From NCBI RefSeq assembly GCF_026151655.1, contig NZ_JAMQPN010000002.1, forward strand, positions 186,001 to 250,000: a DNA stretch of 64,000 bases. Reading direction: 5' to 3'. The notes below the pieces were generated by a model. The model was not told the origin of the DNA, made no database searches, and saw nothing but the letters and a program-made list of their open reading frames with translations. Shown piece after piece: positions 26,537 through 36,360 of this stretch. Numbering within the stretch: the stretch's first letter is position 1; each line of letters starts with the position of its first letter. Source of the DNA: Leptospira soteropolitanensis. Its GTDB lineage: Bacteria > Spirochaetota > Leptospiria > Leptospirales > Leptospiraceae. Both the position numbers and the translations under genes were made by a program.

Positions 26537-28531
26537 TCAATTCAAAAAGTATCTTTGTATATCCTGGAACCGGTCGTTTTCTATCTTTGACTTTTTTTCC
26601 TCCTTCGGTTTCTCTGTGAATTCTGGGGCTATCTCTTCCACCAAATCTCGAAGGTTGGATAAATCAGAAAGAAAGCGACTGATGGTAGTTAATCGGTTTT
26701 TATCAGAAAAAACTGGCGATGATAAGTATAGTCCTTGTTTAGCGCGAGTGATGGCTACATAAAACAATCGTCTTTCTTCTTCTAGTTCCTGGATTGTTTT
26801 CACTCTCGCACTCGGTAAACTACCTTCTACCACTTGCATAATAAAAACATATTTCCATTCTAATCCTTTGGAGGAGTGAATTGTTGATAAAGTTAAATAC
26901 TCATCTTCTTTTGTTTCGATAGGGCTTGTGTCTTTTTTTTCAGTGGGATCAAGTGTTAGGTTGGCTAAATAATCGGAAAGATTAGGAGTCGATTTTGTTA
27001 GAATTCTCAAAGACTCTAAATCCTGTTTCCTTTTTTCAAAGTCATCATACTCCGTTTCTAAAATTGGAAAGTAGTGGGATAAAACTTTTTCCACGATATC
27101 CATACTATTTCCTGAGAGATTGGACAGTGGTTGAACCAAACGAATTAGATTCTGGAAGGAGGCTTTTGCACCTTCAGAAATGCCCAAATAAAAGGAAGAA
27201 GAGGATTCGATGCCTTGCCAGGAAAAATCAAAATTTTCCAGATTTTTATATAGAATTTGAGAATATTTTTTTCCGATATTTTTTTCCAAAAGTAAAACCC
27301 GATTCCAGGAGAGAATGTCTTTTGGATTATCAATGATCCGAAGGTAGGCAAGTAAATCTCTAACATGTGCCAAATCTAAAAATCGTTTTCCTCCAAACTT
27401 ACGAAAAGGAATTTGTTTCGCACTTAATTTTACTTCCAAAAGATTGGAAACATAACTTGCCCTAAATAAAACAGCCATCTCAGAAAGTGGAACATTATCT
27501 TCATATAGTTTCAAAATCTTATCTGTGATCCATTCTGCTTCTTCTTCAGCCGATTCAAATTTTATATGTTTGGGTTTTTCAAAAGAAATCTGGTTATGCG
27601 AGATTAAATGTTTTTTATAATTCTCTTTGCTTTGATCAAGGATAGCATTGGCCAAATCCAAAATGGATTGATGACTTCGGTAATTTTCTGTTAAATGAAT
27701 TGTTTTTGTGTTAGGAAATATCTTTGGAAAATCCAACATATTATGAATGTTGGCTCCACGAAATCCGTAAATGCATTGGGCATCATCTCCTACCACTATG
27801 ATGTTCTGGTGTTTACTTGCCAACAAACATGCGATATGTGCCTGGATACGATTTGTATCTTGGTATTCGTCAACTAATATGTATTTATACTGAGTTCCGA
27901 CACGTTCGCGGATCGACTCCTCTTCCATTAAAATCTTTCGTGTGAAATCTAATAAGTCATCAAAATCTAAAGAATTGTGTTTTAGTTTGAGTTCACCAAA
28001 TTTTGTTTTAATTTCCTGAATTTCCTTCGTTAGACCAAGAAACATAGGGTAATCTCTTTGAAGTACCTTTTCTAATGATATTTGTAAGTTAAATCTAGTG
28101 GAAAAAATTTCCGTAAGTGTCTCTTTTTTAGGAAACCGGACTTTCGATTGTTTGGATACTACCTGGTCTCTAGCCATCCCAACAAGGCTTGTGGCATCAT
28201 CTTCATCTAAAATGGTAAAATTAGGATTGAGGGAAACAGCTAGGGAATACTTCCGAAGGAATTGGTGGCAAAAAGAATGAAAGGTTCCGCCCCTGACTGC
28301 CATCATCCTTGTGTCTAGTTTTTTTGAAGCACGGTTCAACATTTCCTTGGCGGCCCGCCTCGTGAAAGTTAAAAGGAGTAGTGAACTAGGCTCAAAACCG
28401 TTCTGAACGAGAGTCGCCAATTTATTGACAAGTGTGTTTGTTTTCCCTGTACCTGCACCTGCCACGACTAGGATCGGGCCATCGGGGGATAAAATCACAG
28501 ACTTTTGCGCGTTGTTTAAATCCTCATCCAC
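26537..28531 (-). CDS. UvrD/Rep/PcrA-family superfamily 1 DNA helicase
   Basis: A 664-residue 3'-5' DNA helicase with GTG start. Motifs in order: Q-motif region NNAQKSV, Walker A GAGTGKT (25-31), TFTRRAAKEML, DEYQDTN (motif II), GDDAQCIYGFRGA (motif III), and late STIHSSKGLEWKYV and VAITRAKQGLYL (motifs V and VI). The family unwinds DNA in repair and replication restart. UvrD, Rep and PcrA cannot be told apart here; the length fits Rep/PcrA-like forms. Confidence 0.9.
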   Translation of the reverse strand: MDEDLNNAQKSVILSPDGPILVVAGAGTGKTNTLVNKLATLVQNGFEPSSLLLLTFTRRAAKEMLNRASKKLDTRMMAVRGGTFHSFCHQFLRKYSLAVSLNPNFTILDEDDATSLVGMARDQVVSKQSKVRFPKKETLTEIFSTRFNLQISLEKVLQRDYPMFLGLTKEIQEIKTKFGELKLKHNSLDFDDLLDFTRKILMEEESIRERVGTQYKYILVDEYQDTNRIQAHIACLLASKHQNIIVVGDDAQCIYGFRGANIHNMLDFPKIFPNTKTIHLTENYRSHQSILDLANAILDQSKENYKKHLISHNQISFEKPKHIKFESAEEEAEWITDKILKLYEDNVPLSEMAVLFRASYVSNLLEVKLSAKQIPFRKFGGKRFLDLAHVRDLLAYLRIIDNPKDILSWNRVLLLEKNIGKKYSQILYKNLENFDFSWQGIESSSSFYLGISEGAKASFQNLIRLVQPLSNLSGNSMDIVEKVLSHYFPILETEYDDFEKRKQDLESLRILTKSTPNLSDYLANLTLDPTEKKDTSPIETKEDEYLTLSTIHSSKGLEWKYVFIMQVVEGSLPSARVKTIQELEEERRLFYVAITRAKQGLYLSSPVFSDKNRLTTISRFLSDLSNLRDLVEEIAPEFTEKPKEEKKSKIENDRFQDIQRYFLN

Positions 28532-28559
28532 AATACAGAGATTTGTTGTACGGATTCTG

Positions 28560-28588
28560 TTGACAAACTCTTATTATTGTATTTGATA
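28560..28588 (+). promoter_or_regulatory. Candidate promoter for the receiver-kinase gene
   Basis: A perfect TTGACA (28560-28565) is followed after 17 bp by TTGATA (28583-28588), a weak -10. The start codon is at 28611. It lies in the 79-bp gap between the divergent helicase and receiver-kinase genes. Confidence 0.35.
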
Positions 28589-28610
28589 GATGAATCCGGT
28601 TTAAAAATAT

Positions 28611-29702
28611 ATGACAACAGTTGTGGGTACAGATAAAGGAACAGATGTTAAAAGAATCCTTGTAGTTGAGGATGAAAGGATCATAGCCATAAATATTTGT
28701 TCCACATTGAAACAATATGGATATAATGCCATTTATGTTTCGGATGCCAATGAAGCCATCGAACATATTGAAAACGAACACTTTGATTTAGTTTTAATGG
28801 ATATTATGATCAATGGTCCTATGGATGGGATCGAAATTGCTGCAATCATAAAAAAAACTAAAGAAATCCCTGTCATTTACCTGACTGCCTATTCGGACGA
28901 GGCGACCATCAACCGTGCAAAAGCAACGGAGCCTTTTGGTTATTTAATTAAACCATTTAACAGCCGTGATTTGTATATATCTGTAGAAATGGCTATTTAT
29001 AAATCACAAGTACAAAAACACATTCGGAATGTGGAGAGTCGCCTTGCGGAAAATCAAAAATGGGAAACAATTGCACTGGTTGCTTCCGGAATTTCCCATG
29101 AAATCAATAACCCACTCACATCAATTATCAATTTGGCAGATTTAATTTCATTGGAAGCTAAAAAATTGGGAAATCCTTCCTTGGGAGAAAAAGCAAGTAA
29201 GATTGCAGAAGAATCGGAAAGAATCGCAAAAATTATCAAAAACCTAGTTTCCTATTCCCAATCCACTTCCTCACAGTGGAATTACTCCAATTTAGGGACC
29301 ATTTTAAACGATACTCGTTCTTTCCTTCACCAATATTTTTTGAAAGAAGGAATCCAATGCGAAATCGAGTTGGGTGATGTTCCCTTGGCTTATTGCCAAC
29401 CACAAAAAATTAAACAAGTCCTACTCAATCTCATGCAAGATGCGAGAGTCCGAGTCAATACAAGAGAAGATACAATTGGTAGAAAAATTACCATCACTTT
29501 GAAACAAATAGAGGAAGATGGATCGAGTCATATTCTCGTCCAAATTAAAGACAACGGGGAAGAGGATTTAATGAAGGGAATTTCTCAAATGAACTCATTA
29601 GAAGTAACAAAAAGTATTGTTATAGAACATAAGGGCAAAATGTACAGGGATGAAGAATCCTCTTCCTGGTTTTTTACCCTTCCTATCATTAAACCACTCT
29701 AA
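28611..29702 (+). CDS. Receiver domain fused to a HisKA domain with degenerate ATPase region
   Basis: A 363-residue soluble protein: a CheY-like receiver (about 14-130) with Asp64 in LMDIM, Thr92 and Lys114, then a HisKA dimerisation domain with His163 in GISHEINNPLTS, then a C-terminal HATPase-like region. In the latter the N box reads NLMQDA (Asp for the conserved second Asn) and the G1 box DNGEED lacks its second Gly, and the ATP lid is very short. It may therefore be a weak kinase, a phosphatase or a phosphotransfer protein. No response regulator follows it. Confidence 0.8.
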   Translation: MTTVVGTDKGTDVKRILVVEDERIIAINICSTLKQYGYNAIYVSDANEAIEHIENEHFDLVLMDIMINGPMDGIEIAAIIKKTKEIPVIYLTAYSDEATINRAKATEPFGYLIKPFNSRDLYISVEMAIYKSQVQKHIRNVESRLAENQKWETIALVASGISHEINNPLTSIINLADLISLEAKKLGNPSLGEKASKIAEESERIAKIIKNLVSYSQSTSSQWNYSNLGTILNDTRSFLHQYFLKEGIQCEIELGDVPLAYCQPQKIKQVLLNLMQDARVRVNTREDTIGRKITITLKQIEEDGSSHILVQIKDNGEEDLMKGISQMNSLEVTKSIVIEHKGKMYRDEESSSWFFTLPIIKPL

Positions 29703-29708
29703 CGATTG

Positions 29709-30059
29709 TTAACGCTTCCCGGATACTAATGTTTTTGAAACATGAGGAGTTTCTTCTAATATTTTGAAGAATAATTCGATTCGGCTAGAATGTAACATCC
29801 AATTGTCTTCTAAAAACAAACCCGCCAAAAAAAAATTAAAATCTTTATAATATAAAAAAGACAATTGCGGATTTTTGGTGAAATCTAAAAGAACTGCTAG
29901 AGCTAACCTGTTTGCACTCTCATCTGGTCCGAAACCTTCTGTGGGAATTTGGATTGCTGGTTCTGGGACTACGAAACTATGTTCCGTGTTTCCCTCTCTC
30001 ACTTTGAGATTGTACCGCAAAGTACCAGGAATACGCTCTCCAGAGTAGGTTTTTGCCAT
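29709..30059 (-). CDS. Small DUF6166-like protein
   Basis: A 116-residue soluble protein. The segment GPDESANRLALAVLLDF followed by an aromatic stretch and a Trp (DNWMLHSSRI) resembles the DUF6166 pattern; function is unknown. Longer frames from a TTG at 30125 or ATG at 30092 exist, but GGGAG at 30066-30070 lies six bases before the ATG at 30059, so the shorter start is preferred. It ends 6 bp from the convergent receiver-kinase gene. The family call is from memory of the motif. Confidence 0.55.
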   Translation of the reverse strand: MAKTYSGERIPGTLRYNLKVREGNTEHSFVVPEPAIQIPTEGFGPDESANRLALAVLLDFTKNPQLSFLYYKDFNFFLAGLFLEDNWMLHSSRIELFFKILEETPHVSKTLVSGKR

Positions 30060-30065
30060 TGAAAA

Positions 30066-30070
30066 CTCCC
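30066..30070 (-). promoter_or_regulatory. Shine-Dalgarno deciding the start of the DUF6166-like gene
   Basis: GGGAG on the minus strand with six bases before ATG 30059; the upstream TTG and ATG candidates have poorer sites. Confidence 0.55.
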
Positions 30071-30189
30071 GGATGCCCAAGGATTGAGCCATTTGATTAT
30101 GTCCATTACACGAATCCTTATGCAACCTCTTTTTCCGGTAAAATACAAGATCCCCCAGGGAAATTCTGCCTGGTTTTCCATTGATTTTT

Positions 30190-30219
30190 TCGACAGGTGT
30201 AAAACTGTCGTTCTATACT
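30190..30219 (+). promoter_or_regulatory. Candidate promoter of lptD
   Basis: TCGACA (30190-30195) and TATACT (30214-30219), each 5/6 to consensus, are 18 bp apart. The GTG start at 30233 lies 14 bp after the -10, giving a very short leader. The -35 is part of a small inverted repeat CGACAG/CTGTCG (30191-30210). Confidence 0.4.
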
Positions 30220-30232
30220 TTCGAAGCCCACT

Positions 30233-33190
30233 GTGCAAAAATCCATTCGTTTTCTTATATTATTTTATGGTTTTCTCTTCGGAATGGAAATTCTGGCGCA
30301 GGACATCAATAGCCTAAAACTTATATTTCCAGACCAGTCTGGTGCCCCCAAAAACTCCCAAGAAGAAGAAAGAAAACAAACTACAGCTCAAGTACAACGT
30401 GGACTCGTCAGAAAATCTGTGGATTCCATGACGGACAGGGAAGTAGAAGACAATCTCAGAAACTTAGGACTGAATCCATCAGGAACCATTTATACCAAAA
30501 GAGAAAGACTGAGAGAAGCCCTTGTGCCAGAAGAAGAACAGGCGTTAACTCCAGAAGCTCTTCTCAGTACACAAACCAAAAAAGGTCCGCCGATTCAGAT
30601 TCAAAACGCAGCAGAAGGACAACTTTTAAACATCGATAAAACAAAAGGTGGAGTTCTTGTACTTCGCGGAAAAGTCCGATTAAAAATTCGTTCGGGAGAA
30701 TTAGTCGCGGACTCAGTTTCCATCGATGCTAGTCGCCAAGAGATCTATGCAGAAGGCGGAGTTGAATACAAAGACGGAACCGCAAAAGTAAACGGCGACC
30801 GAATGATTTATGACTTAAAAATCAACCAAGGTGTTGTTTATAATTCTAAATTAAGTATGTTCCCATCCTATTTCATTGGGCAAAAGATCAAACGTTTGGA
30901 TGAAAAACGTTACCTCTTGGAGATGGGATACTTTACTGCTTGTAATGCGGAACTTCCCCACGAATCATTTCAAGCAAAAAAGATTATTATTCATGATGAT
31001 AAATCCGTTGTTGCTTACCGAGTTTCATATAAGGTAGGTGGAACAACCATGTTCTGGCTTCCTGTGTTATACAATTCCGAATCAGGAAACGGAGTTACAA
31101 CACAAGTTGGTAAAAACAATACACAAGGTTGGTTTTGGCAAAACTCTTACCAATGGTCGGATTCCTATCCAAATAGCATTTTCCTTGCAAATGGATATAA
31201 GTTTCGTTTTGACATGTATGAAAAAACGGGACAAGCCGCACAGTTAGAGATGTGGAAAGTATCTCCCATCCTAAATTACAATATCAATCTAGGTTATGCA
31301 AATTATAAGAATAATACGATCACACCAGTATATGAGGACAGGTTTCGTAATGGTGGACTTGGAAACGTTGCTGTCACAAATAACGTAGATCGAGGGGAAA
31401 TGTTTCCAAATACTGGATTACCTTACCGTAATACAGGCGTTAACTACGATCCTTGGTGGAAAACAGACTTACGATTAAACGCAAAATTTAACGACTTTTC
31501 TCGCGATTATACGAGAAACGTTCAAGTTCAATATGAAAACTATAGTAATCGCCAATTTGATTACGAATTTGGAAACCGCTACCAACCATCAAACTCCCTT
31601 CAGTCTCTGTATTCCTATAGAGATGTTCGTTTTGGTTTAATTAGAAACTTATTAAACTGGAACTTAAACTACACGGAAAACCGTGGAGATTTGAGTGTTG
31701 GAATTGCGATGAGTAGAACTCTCGTTTACCAAATCCAAGCCAATCAATACTTTGCTGCACAAGACACGTTACCTGCCGTCACGATCAGAAATTCCAGTAA
31801 CATTGGTTTGGTGCCAGGAACCAGTAGTCCGATATATTGGGATTTGTTTTTTCAAACTAATATAAATCGAATTTATGGACCTCCGCAACAAAGGACCAAT
31901 CCAACCACTGGTGTAGTGGATCCGAGAAGCCAATACCAAGATTTTGTATTAAGATCGCAAACGAACGTAATTGGTGAAACCGGGTTTCGATCTCCCATTA
32001 CTATGGGTGCTTATATGTCATTTACACCGTCGGTTTATATGGGTGCTACCAAACAAACTGTGGAATTTCCGGGATCGGGTAATGATTTGAATAGCCCAGA
32101 TCGCGACGTAAACAAAGCCTACGCTACACTATTAAAACAACAATCCTACCAATATGTAAGGCAGTCGCATACGGTTCGAATGGGTATTCCTGAAATTTTC
32201 TTATCCACTACCTACCGACGTTTGGATGCAGATAAAGCGGAAGCAAAAGATCCTATTCTTGGAAATTTACGCCAACACGAGGCGGAAGTTTCCCTGGAAA
32301 GTTATGCACTCAATGATTGGGATGTCTCTGTAAGAACGATAAGAGATTTAAGACAATTTTCAAGTTCATATAATCCTGGTCTTACCAATATGCAAAGATG
32401 GTATTATACCGTAGTTAGAGTAGGCGGATTTTTTGATTTTGTAGATGGATTTACAACACGTAGACCAAGCCTTTTAGAAAGAAAAAGAAATTTTTACTCT
32501 GGTATATTTATTAATAATGATTACGTCCACCACACTCCTCAAAATAGATCATTATCAAACAACCTCACTCTTTCTTATAAAATGGGTGGATTCTCTTGGC
32601 CAATCATTCGCGCTTTTAGAAGTTTAGAAATTGGATCTACGTGGTATCACGTTTATAAAGACAGTTATTTAGATAGTTATAGATTTTTCTTTAAAACTGA
32701 TGTAAAGGTAACAAGATATTCAGGAATCGAACTAGAACTTGATTCACGTGTCACTGAACCTTGGCGACTGACAGCGCTTGCTCAAGGTCAATTCTATGCA
32801 ATGAATACTAGTCCTGAATTGTATACCTCTCAAACTGGAACCAATTACGACCAAACAACGATTTGGGAAGATTTGGCGTCGGGCACAGGTGCGAAAGGCC
32901 AAAATGAAAGGCAAAAAACAGTATTTAATATCAATCGGTTTATGATGACCTTAAAACTTGATCTACACAACTGGGAATATCGTTTGGGTTATAGTATGAA
33001 TTTACGAGCTCTTCCTGGGGGGCTAACCATGAACAACCAATTGACTTTCTACGATCAGTCCGTGTACTTTTCTGTTAACTTAACTAATTTTAGTTTTGGA
33101 GATTCCGCATCTGCTCAGGCAACAAGAGTCAGATTGTATAGGTTTAGAAAACGTCCACTTGATGGAACGTCAACAGACTTAACCGATTAA
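30233..33190 (+). CDS. lptD: LPS-assembly outer-membrane protein LptD (OstA type)
   Basis: A 985-residue outer-membrane protein inserting LPS into the outer leaflet. GTG start, signal peptide ending near ILAQ (about residue 23). A periplasmic beta-jellyroll of the OstA type spans about 125-270 (VLRGKVRLKIRSGEL, EIYAEGGVEYKDGTA), followed by a long aromatic, alternating beta-strand region (about 280-985) expected to be the barrel. Between signal and jellyroll, residues about 60-90 (DNLRNLGLNPSGTIY and following) resemble a SAP/LEM-like helical motif, unusual for LptD. It starts the unit lptD-sugar transferase-gatC-gatA-hisF-symporter. Confidence 0.85.
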   Translation: MQKSIRFLILFYGFLFGMEILAQDINSLKLIFPDQSGAPKNSQEEERKQTTAQVQRGLVRKSVDSMTDREVEDNLRNLGLNPSGTIYTKRERLREALVPEEEQALTPEALLSTQTKKGPPIQIQNAAEGQLLNIDKTKGGVLVLRGKVRLKIRSGELVADSVSIDASRQEIYAEGGVEYKDGTAKVNGDRMIYDLKINQGVVYNSKLSMFPSYFIGQKIKRLDEKRYLLEMGYFTACNAELPHESFQAKKIIIHDDKSVVAYRVSYKVGGTTMFWLPVLYNSESGNGVTTQVGKNNTQGWFWQNSYQWSDSYPNSIFLANGYKFRFDMYEKTGQAAQLEMWKVSPILNYNINLGYANYKNNTITPVYEDRFRNGGLGNVAVTNNVDRGEMFPNTGLPYRNTGVNYDPWWKTDLRLNAKFNDFSRDYTRNVQVQYENYSNRQFDYEFGNRYQPSNSLQSLYSYRDVRFGLIRNLLNWNLNYTENRGDLSVGIAMSRTLVYQIQANQYFAAQDTLPAVTIRNSSNIGLVPGTSSPIYWDLFFQTNINRIYGPPQQRTNPTTGVVDPRSQYQDFVLRSQTNVIGETGFRSPITMGAYMSFTPSVYMGATKQTVEFPGSGNDLNSPDRDVNKAYATLLKQQSYQYVRQSHTVRMGIPEIFLSTTYRRLDADKAEAKDPILGNLRQHEAEVSLESYALNDWDVSVRTIRDLRQFSSSYNPGLTNMQRWYYTVVRVGGFFDFVDGFTTRRPSLLERKRNFYSGIFINNDYVHHTPQNRSLSNNLTLSYKMGGFSWPIIRAFRSLEIGSTWYHVYKDSYLDSYRFFFKTDVKVTRYSGIELELDSRVTEPWRLTALAQGQFYAMNTSPELYTSQTGTNYDQTTIWEDLASGTGAKGQNERQKTVFNINRFMMTLKLDLHNWEYRLGYSMNLRALPGGLTMNNQLTFYDQSVYFSVNLTNFSFGDSASAQATRVRLYRFRKRPLDGTSTDLTD

Positions 33191-33201
33191 GAGAGTTAAA
33201 A

Positions 33202-34602
33202 ATGCTAAAAGAAAGAAGCCAATCCTTCAAACTCCTATTCCTTGTAACAGACTTCTTCATTGCTCTTACAAGTTTTGTTTGCGCCTATGTCATTCGTTAT
33301 TATCTTTCGCCGGATTCTGCTTTTCAAATTCAAACAATTGATCCCATCAATTATATAATTCTTGGAATCGTACTTGGGTTTTCTCAAGTTTTATCATTTT
33401 TATCTATCGATTTATATCATCCAAGAAGAGGATTATCTTTTTCCGATGAACTATTCGCAATTATTACCGGTGTCATATTAAACCTCCTTGTGGTATTATC
33501 TCTTTTGTTTTTCTTTCGAGGAGAAAGTTTTTCAAGATTGGTTATCGGTTACTTTGCAATATGCACAGTGATTCTAACATCATTTTCACATTATATTTTA
33601 AGATCCTTTATGCAATACTTACGCAGCAGAGGATTCAATTTAAAATCTGTTCTAATTATTGGAACAGGTAAATCCGCTATTAACTTCTCGGAAACAATCC
33701 AAAAACATTCTATCTATGGTTATACGGTAAAAGGTTTTGCAGCAGGAAAAAAGAATCTTTCTCCAAAAAAACTAAAAACAGTAACAAATACCGGAAACTT
33801 AGAATCTTATGTAAAAGATAACAACTTAGATTTAATTGTTTATGCCTTATCGCATGAAGAAGGTGATTCTCTTAAAGAAGTCATTGACATTGCTGATTTT
33901 TACGGCATCGACCTAAAAGTCATTCCGAGTTATGAAGAAATAGTGACAGCGAAAGGAAGAGTGGAAGTTTTGGATGGAATTCCCATCATATCCATTCGGA
34001 ATATTCCTTTACGACTCGGATATAATCTGGTCTTAAAAAGAATTTTTGATATTTTATTCTCTTTATTTTTCATTATTTTATTTAGCCCATTTTATCTAAT
34101 CATTGCTTTACTTGTGAAGTTAACAAGTAAAGGGCCAATTTTCTACAAACAAGAAAGGGTGGGGCTCGATAACAAAGTTTTTGGAATGCTAAAATTTAGA
34201 TCCATGATCGTGCAAACCAAAGAAAAATCCGATACACTTTGGACAGTTAAGGATGATCCTCGTGTCACTGTCGTTGGCTCCGTTTTACGAAAACTATCAT
34301 TAGATGAAACGCCTCAATTTTTCAATGTTTTGTTAGGAGATATGTCCGTTGTCGGACCAAGGCCAGAACGACCATTTTATGTAGAAAAATTTAGAAATGA
34401 ACACCAACAATATATGAGACGCCACGCAGCAAAAGCAGGAATCACTGGTTGGGCACAAATTCAGGGTTTTCGTGGAGATACATCCATTGAAAAACGTATT
34501 GAAGCAGATATATTTTATATTGAGAACTGGTCTTTACTTCTCGATATAAAAATCATTTTATTAACACCGCTTAAGGCAATTATTGATAGGAATGCATACT
34601 GA
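33202..34602 (+). CDS. Polyprenyl-phosphate sugar-1-phosphate transferase (WbaP/WcaJ type)
   Basis: A 466-residue membrane enzyme that starts surface polysaccharide repeat units by transferring a sugar phosphate from a UDP-sugar to undecaprenyl phosphate. Four N-terminal spans, a CoA-binding-like central domain (about 150-250, VLIIGTGKSAINF), a reentrant helix near 280 and the catalytic bacterial sugar transferase domain with KFRSMIV, LDETPQFFNV and VVGPRPERP are visible. Sugar specificity (glucose or galactose) cannot be read. It follows lptD by 11 nt, so LPS assembly and polysaccharide initiation may be co-expressed. Confidence 0.87.
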   Translation: MLKERSQSFKLLFLVTDFFIALTSFVCAYVIRYYLSPDSAFQIQTIDPINYIILGIVLGFSQVLSFLSIDLYHPRRGLSFSDELFAIITGVILNLLVVLSLLFFFRGESFSRLVIGYFAICTVILTSFSHYILRSFMQYLRSRGFNLKSVLIIGTGKSAINFSETIQKHSIYGYTVKGFAAGKKNLSPKKLKTVTNTGNLESYVKDNNLDLIVYALSHEEGDSLKEVIDIADFYGIDLKVIPSYEEIVTAKGRVEVLDGIPIISIRNIPLRLGYNLVLKRIFDILFSLFFIILFSPFYLIIALLVKLTSKGPIFYKQERVGLDNKVFGMLKFRSMIVQTKEKSDTLWTVKDDPRVTVVGSVLRKLSLDETPQFFNVLLGDMSVVGPRPERPFYVEKFRNEHQQYMRRHAAKAGITGWAQIQGFRGDTSIEKRIEADIFYIENWSLLLDIKIILLTPLKAIIDRNAY

Positions 34603-34611
34603 GGAAATATT

Positions 34612-34896
34612 ATGGATGAAAAAGAATTAAAAAACATTGCCAACTTGGCAAAACTTAACATTGATGATGCGGAAGTTTCTTCTATGTTAAATGACTTTTC
34701 TCGGATTGTACAATATGTAGATGAAATCAAAAATCTAGACACTTCGGCAGTCGGTGATGATGAAATCTATGAACAAATTTTTTATGAACTACGAAAGGAT
34801 TTTGCTGAAAACAATCTAAAACGGGACGATTTATCAAAAATTGCACCATCTTATGAAAATGGATACATTGTAGTTCCAAAGGTAATTGAAACATGA
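34612..34896 (+). CDS. gatC: Aspartyl/glutamyl-tRNA amidotransferase subunit C
   Basis: A 94-residue stabilising subunit of GatCAB, which amidates misacylated Glu-tRNA(Gln) and/or Asp-tRNA(Asn). The family pattern is clear: [15 protein letters not shown] at the N-terminus, [12 protein letters not shown] in the middle and a C-terminal segment ending [16 protein letters not shown] ribosome site precedes the ATG. The stop overlaps the gatA start (ATGA). gatB is not in the window. Confidence 0.93.
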   Translation: MDEKELKNIANLAKLNIDDAEVSSMLNDFSRIVQYVDEIKNLDTSAVGDDEIYEQIFYELRKDFAENNLKRDDLSKIAPSYENGYIVVPKVIET

Positions 34897-36359
34897 AAGA
34901 TTTAATTTTTTTAACATATTCCGAAATTAAAACAAAACTTAATGATGGATCTTTAAAATCGAGAGACTTAGTTACCGCTTATATCAATCGTATTGAAGCT
35001 ACTGACAAGGTAGTAAAAGCCTTCCTTGAATTAAATAAAGAAAATATCTTAAAACAAGCGGAAGAAAGTGACAATAGAAGAAAATCGGGAAAGTTACTTT
35101 CTGAATTTGATGGAATTCCCATCGGAATCAAAGATAATATATGTATTACAGGTGAGATCACCTCTTGTTCTTCTAAAATTCTGGAAAACTTTCGTTCTCC
35201 CTATGATGCCACAGTCATTCAAAGACTCAAAGAAAAGGGTTTCGTTTTATTCCCGCGTTTGAATATGGATGAATTCGCAATGGGATCTTCAACTGAAAAT
35301 AGTGCCTTTCAAACGACAAAAAATCCATTTGATACCAATCGAATTCCAGGAGGTTCTAGCGGTGGTTCGGCGGCAGCTGTGGCAGCTTCTATGTTACCAG
35401 TTTCTCTCGGTTCGGATACTGGTGGCTCCATCAGACAACCAGCCGCCCTTTGTGGTATTTGGGGTTTAAAACCTACCTATGGAAGAGTTTCTAGATATGG
35501 ACTTATCGCATATGCATCTAGTCTTGACCAAATTGGTCCCTTTTCGAATGACTTACAAGGAATCTCCGACCTTATGGAGATCCTCTCAGGTCTAGACCAT
35601 AAAGACCAAACTACTGCCAAAGTAACTTCATTTGAAGCAAACTCTGTTTCCTCCATTGATTGGAAAGGCAAACGAATTGGCGTGATGAAGTCAGAAGAAT
35701 TCAACTTCTCACCAGATGTAAACAAACGTTATACGGATATCTTAAAAGACTTAGAATCAAAAGGGGCAACATTAGTTCCACTTGATTTTTCATTGTTAAA
35801 GTATGCCATTCCCGTTTATTATTTGATCGCAACAGCAGAATGTTCTTCAAATTTAAGCCGATTTGATGGGATTCGTTATGGATTACGAAAAGAAGGTGCT
35901 GGGAAACTAGAAGATTTATACTCTGAATCTAGAACCGAAGGATTTGGTGCTGAAGTCAAACGCCGTATATTACTTGGAACATTCTCACTCAGTTCTGGTT
36001 ATTACGATGCTTATTATGGTAAAGCTCAAAAAGCAAGGGTTCTTATCCGTAAACAATATGCAGAGTTTTTTAAATCGGTAGATATTATTTTTCAACCTAC
36101 ATCTCCGACAACTGCATTCAAAGTAGGAGAAAAAACAAAAGATCCAATTCAAATGTATCAGGCGGATATTTTGACTACATCTGTGAACTTAGCAGGGGTT
36201 CCTGCGATCAGTTGTCCTGCGGGCCTTGATTCAAATGGTCTTCCTATTGGTTTACAGATTACATCAGAACATTTTGATGAAACAAAACTCTTAAGTTTCG
36301 CAAAATCAGTTTCGGAACTAGAATTGTGTAAGTTGGCACTTCCCCAAGAGATCGCCTAA
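34893..36359 (+). CDS. gatA: Aspartyl/glutamyl-tRNA amidotransferase subunit A
   Basis: The glutaminase subunit of GatCAB, an amidase-signature enzyme of 488 residues. The Ser-cisSer-Lys triad lies in IGIKDNI (Lys near residue 77) and [15 protein letters not shown] (near 155-170), with [12 protein letters not shown] following. Ammonia it frees is channelled to GatB, encoded elsewhere. Because asnS is also present at 44058, the complex here is probably needed for Gln-tRNA. It is followed after one base by hisF. Confidence 0.95.
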   Translation: MKDLIFLTYSEIKTKLNDGSLKSRDLVTAYINRIEATDKVVKAFLELNKENILKQAEESDNRRKSGKLLSEFDGIPIGIKDNICITGEITSCSSKILENFRSPYDATVIQRLKEKGFVLFPRLNMDEFAMGSSTENSAFQTTKNPFDTNRIPGGSSGGSAAAVAASMLPVSLGSDTGGSIRQPAALCGIWGLKPTYGRVSRYGLIAYASSLDQIGPFSNDLQGISDLMEILSGLDHKDQTTAKVTSFEANSVSSIDWKGKRIGVMKSEEFNFSPDVNKRYTDILKDLESKGATLVPLDFSLLKYAIPVYYLIATAECSSNLSRFDGIRYGLRKEGAGKLEDLYSESRTEGFGAEVKRRILLGTFSLSSGYYDAYYGKAQKARVLIRKQYAEFFKSVDIIFQPTSPTTAFKVGEKTKDPIQMYQADILTTSVNLAGVPAISCPAGLDSNGLPIGLQITSEHFDETKLLSFAKSVSELELCKLALPQEIA

Positions 36360-36360
36360 C

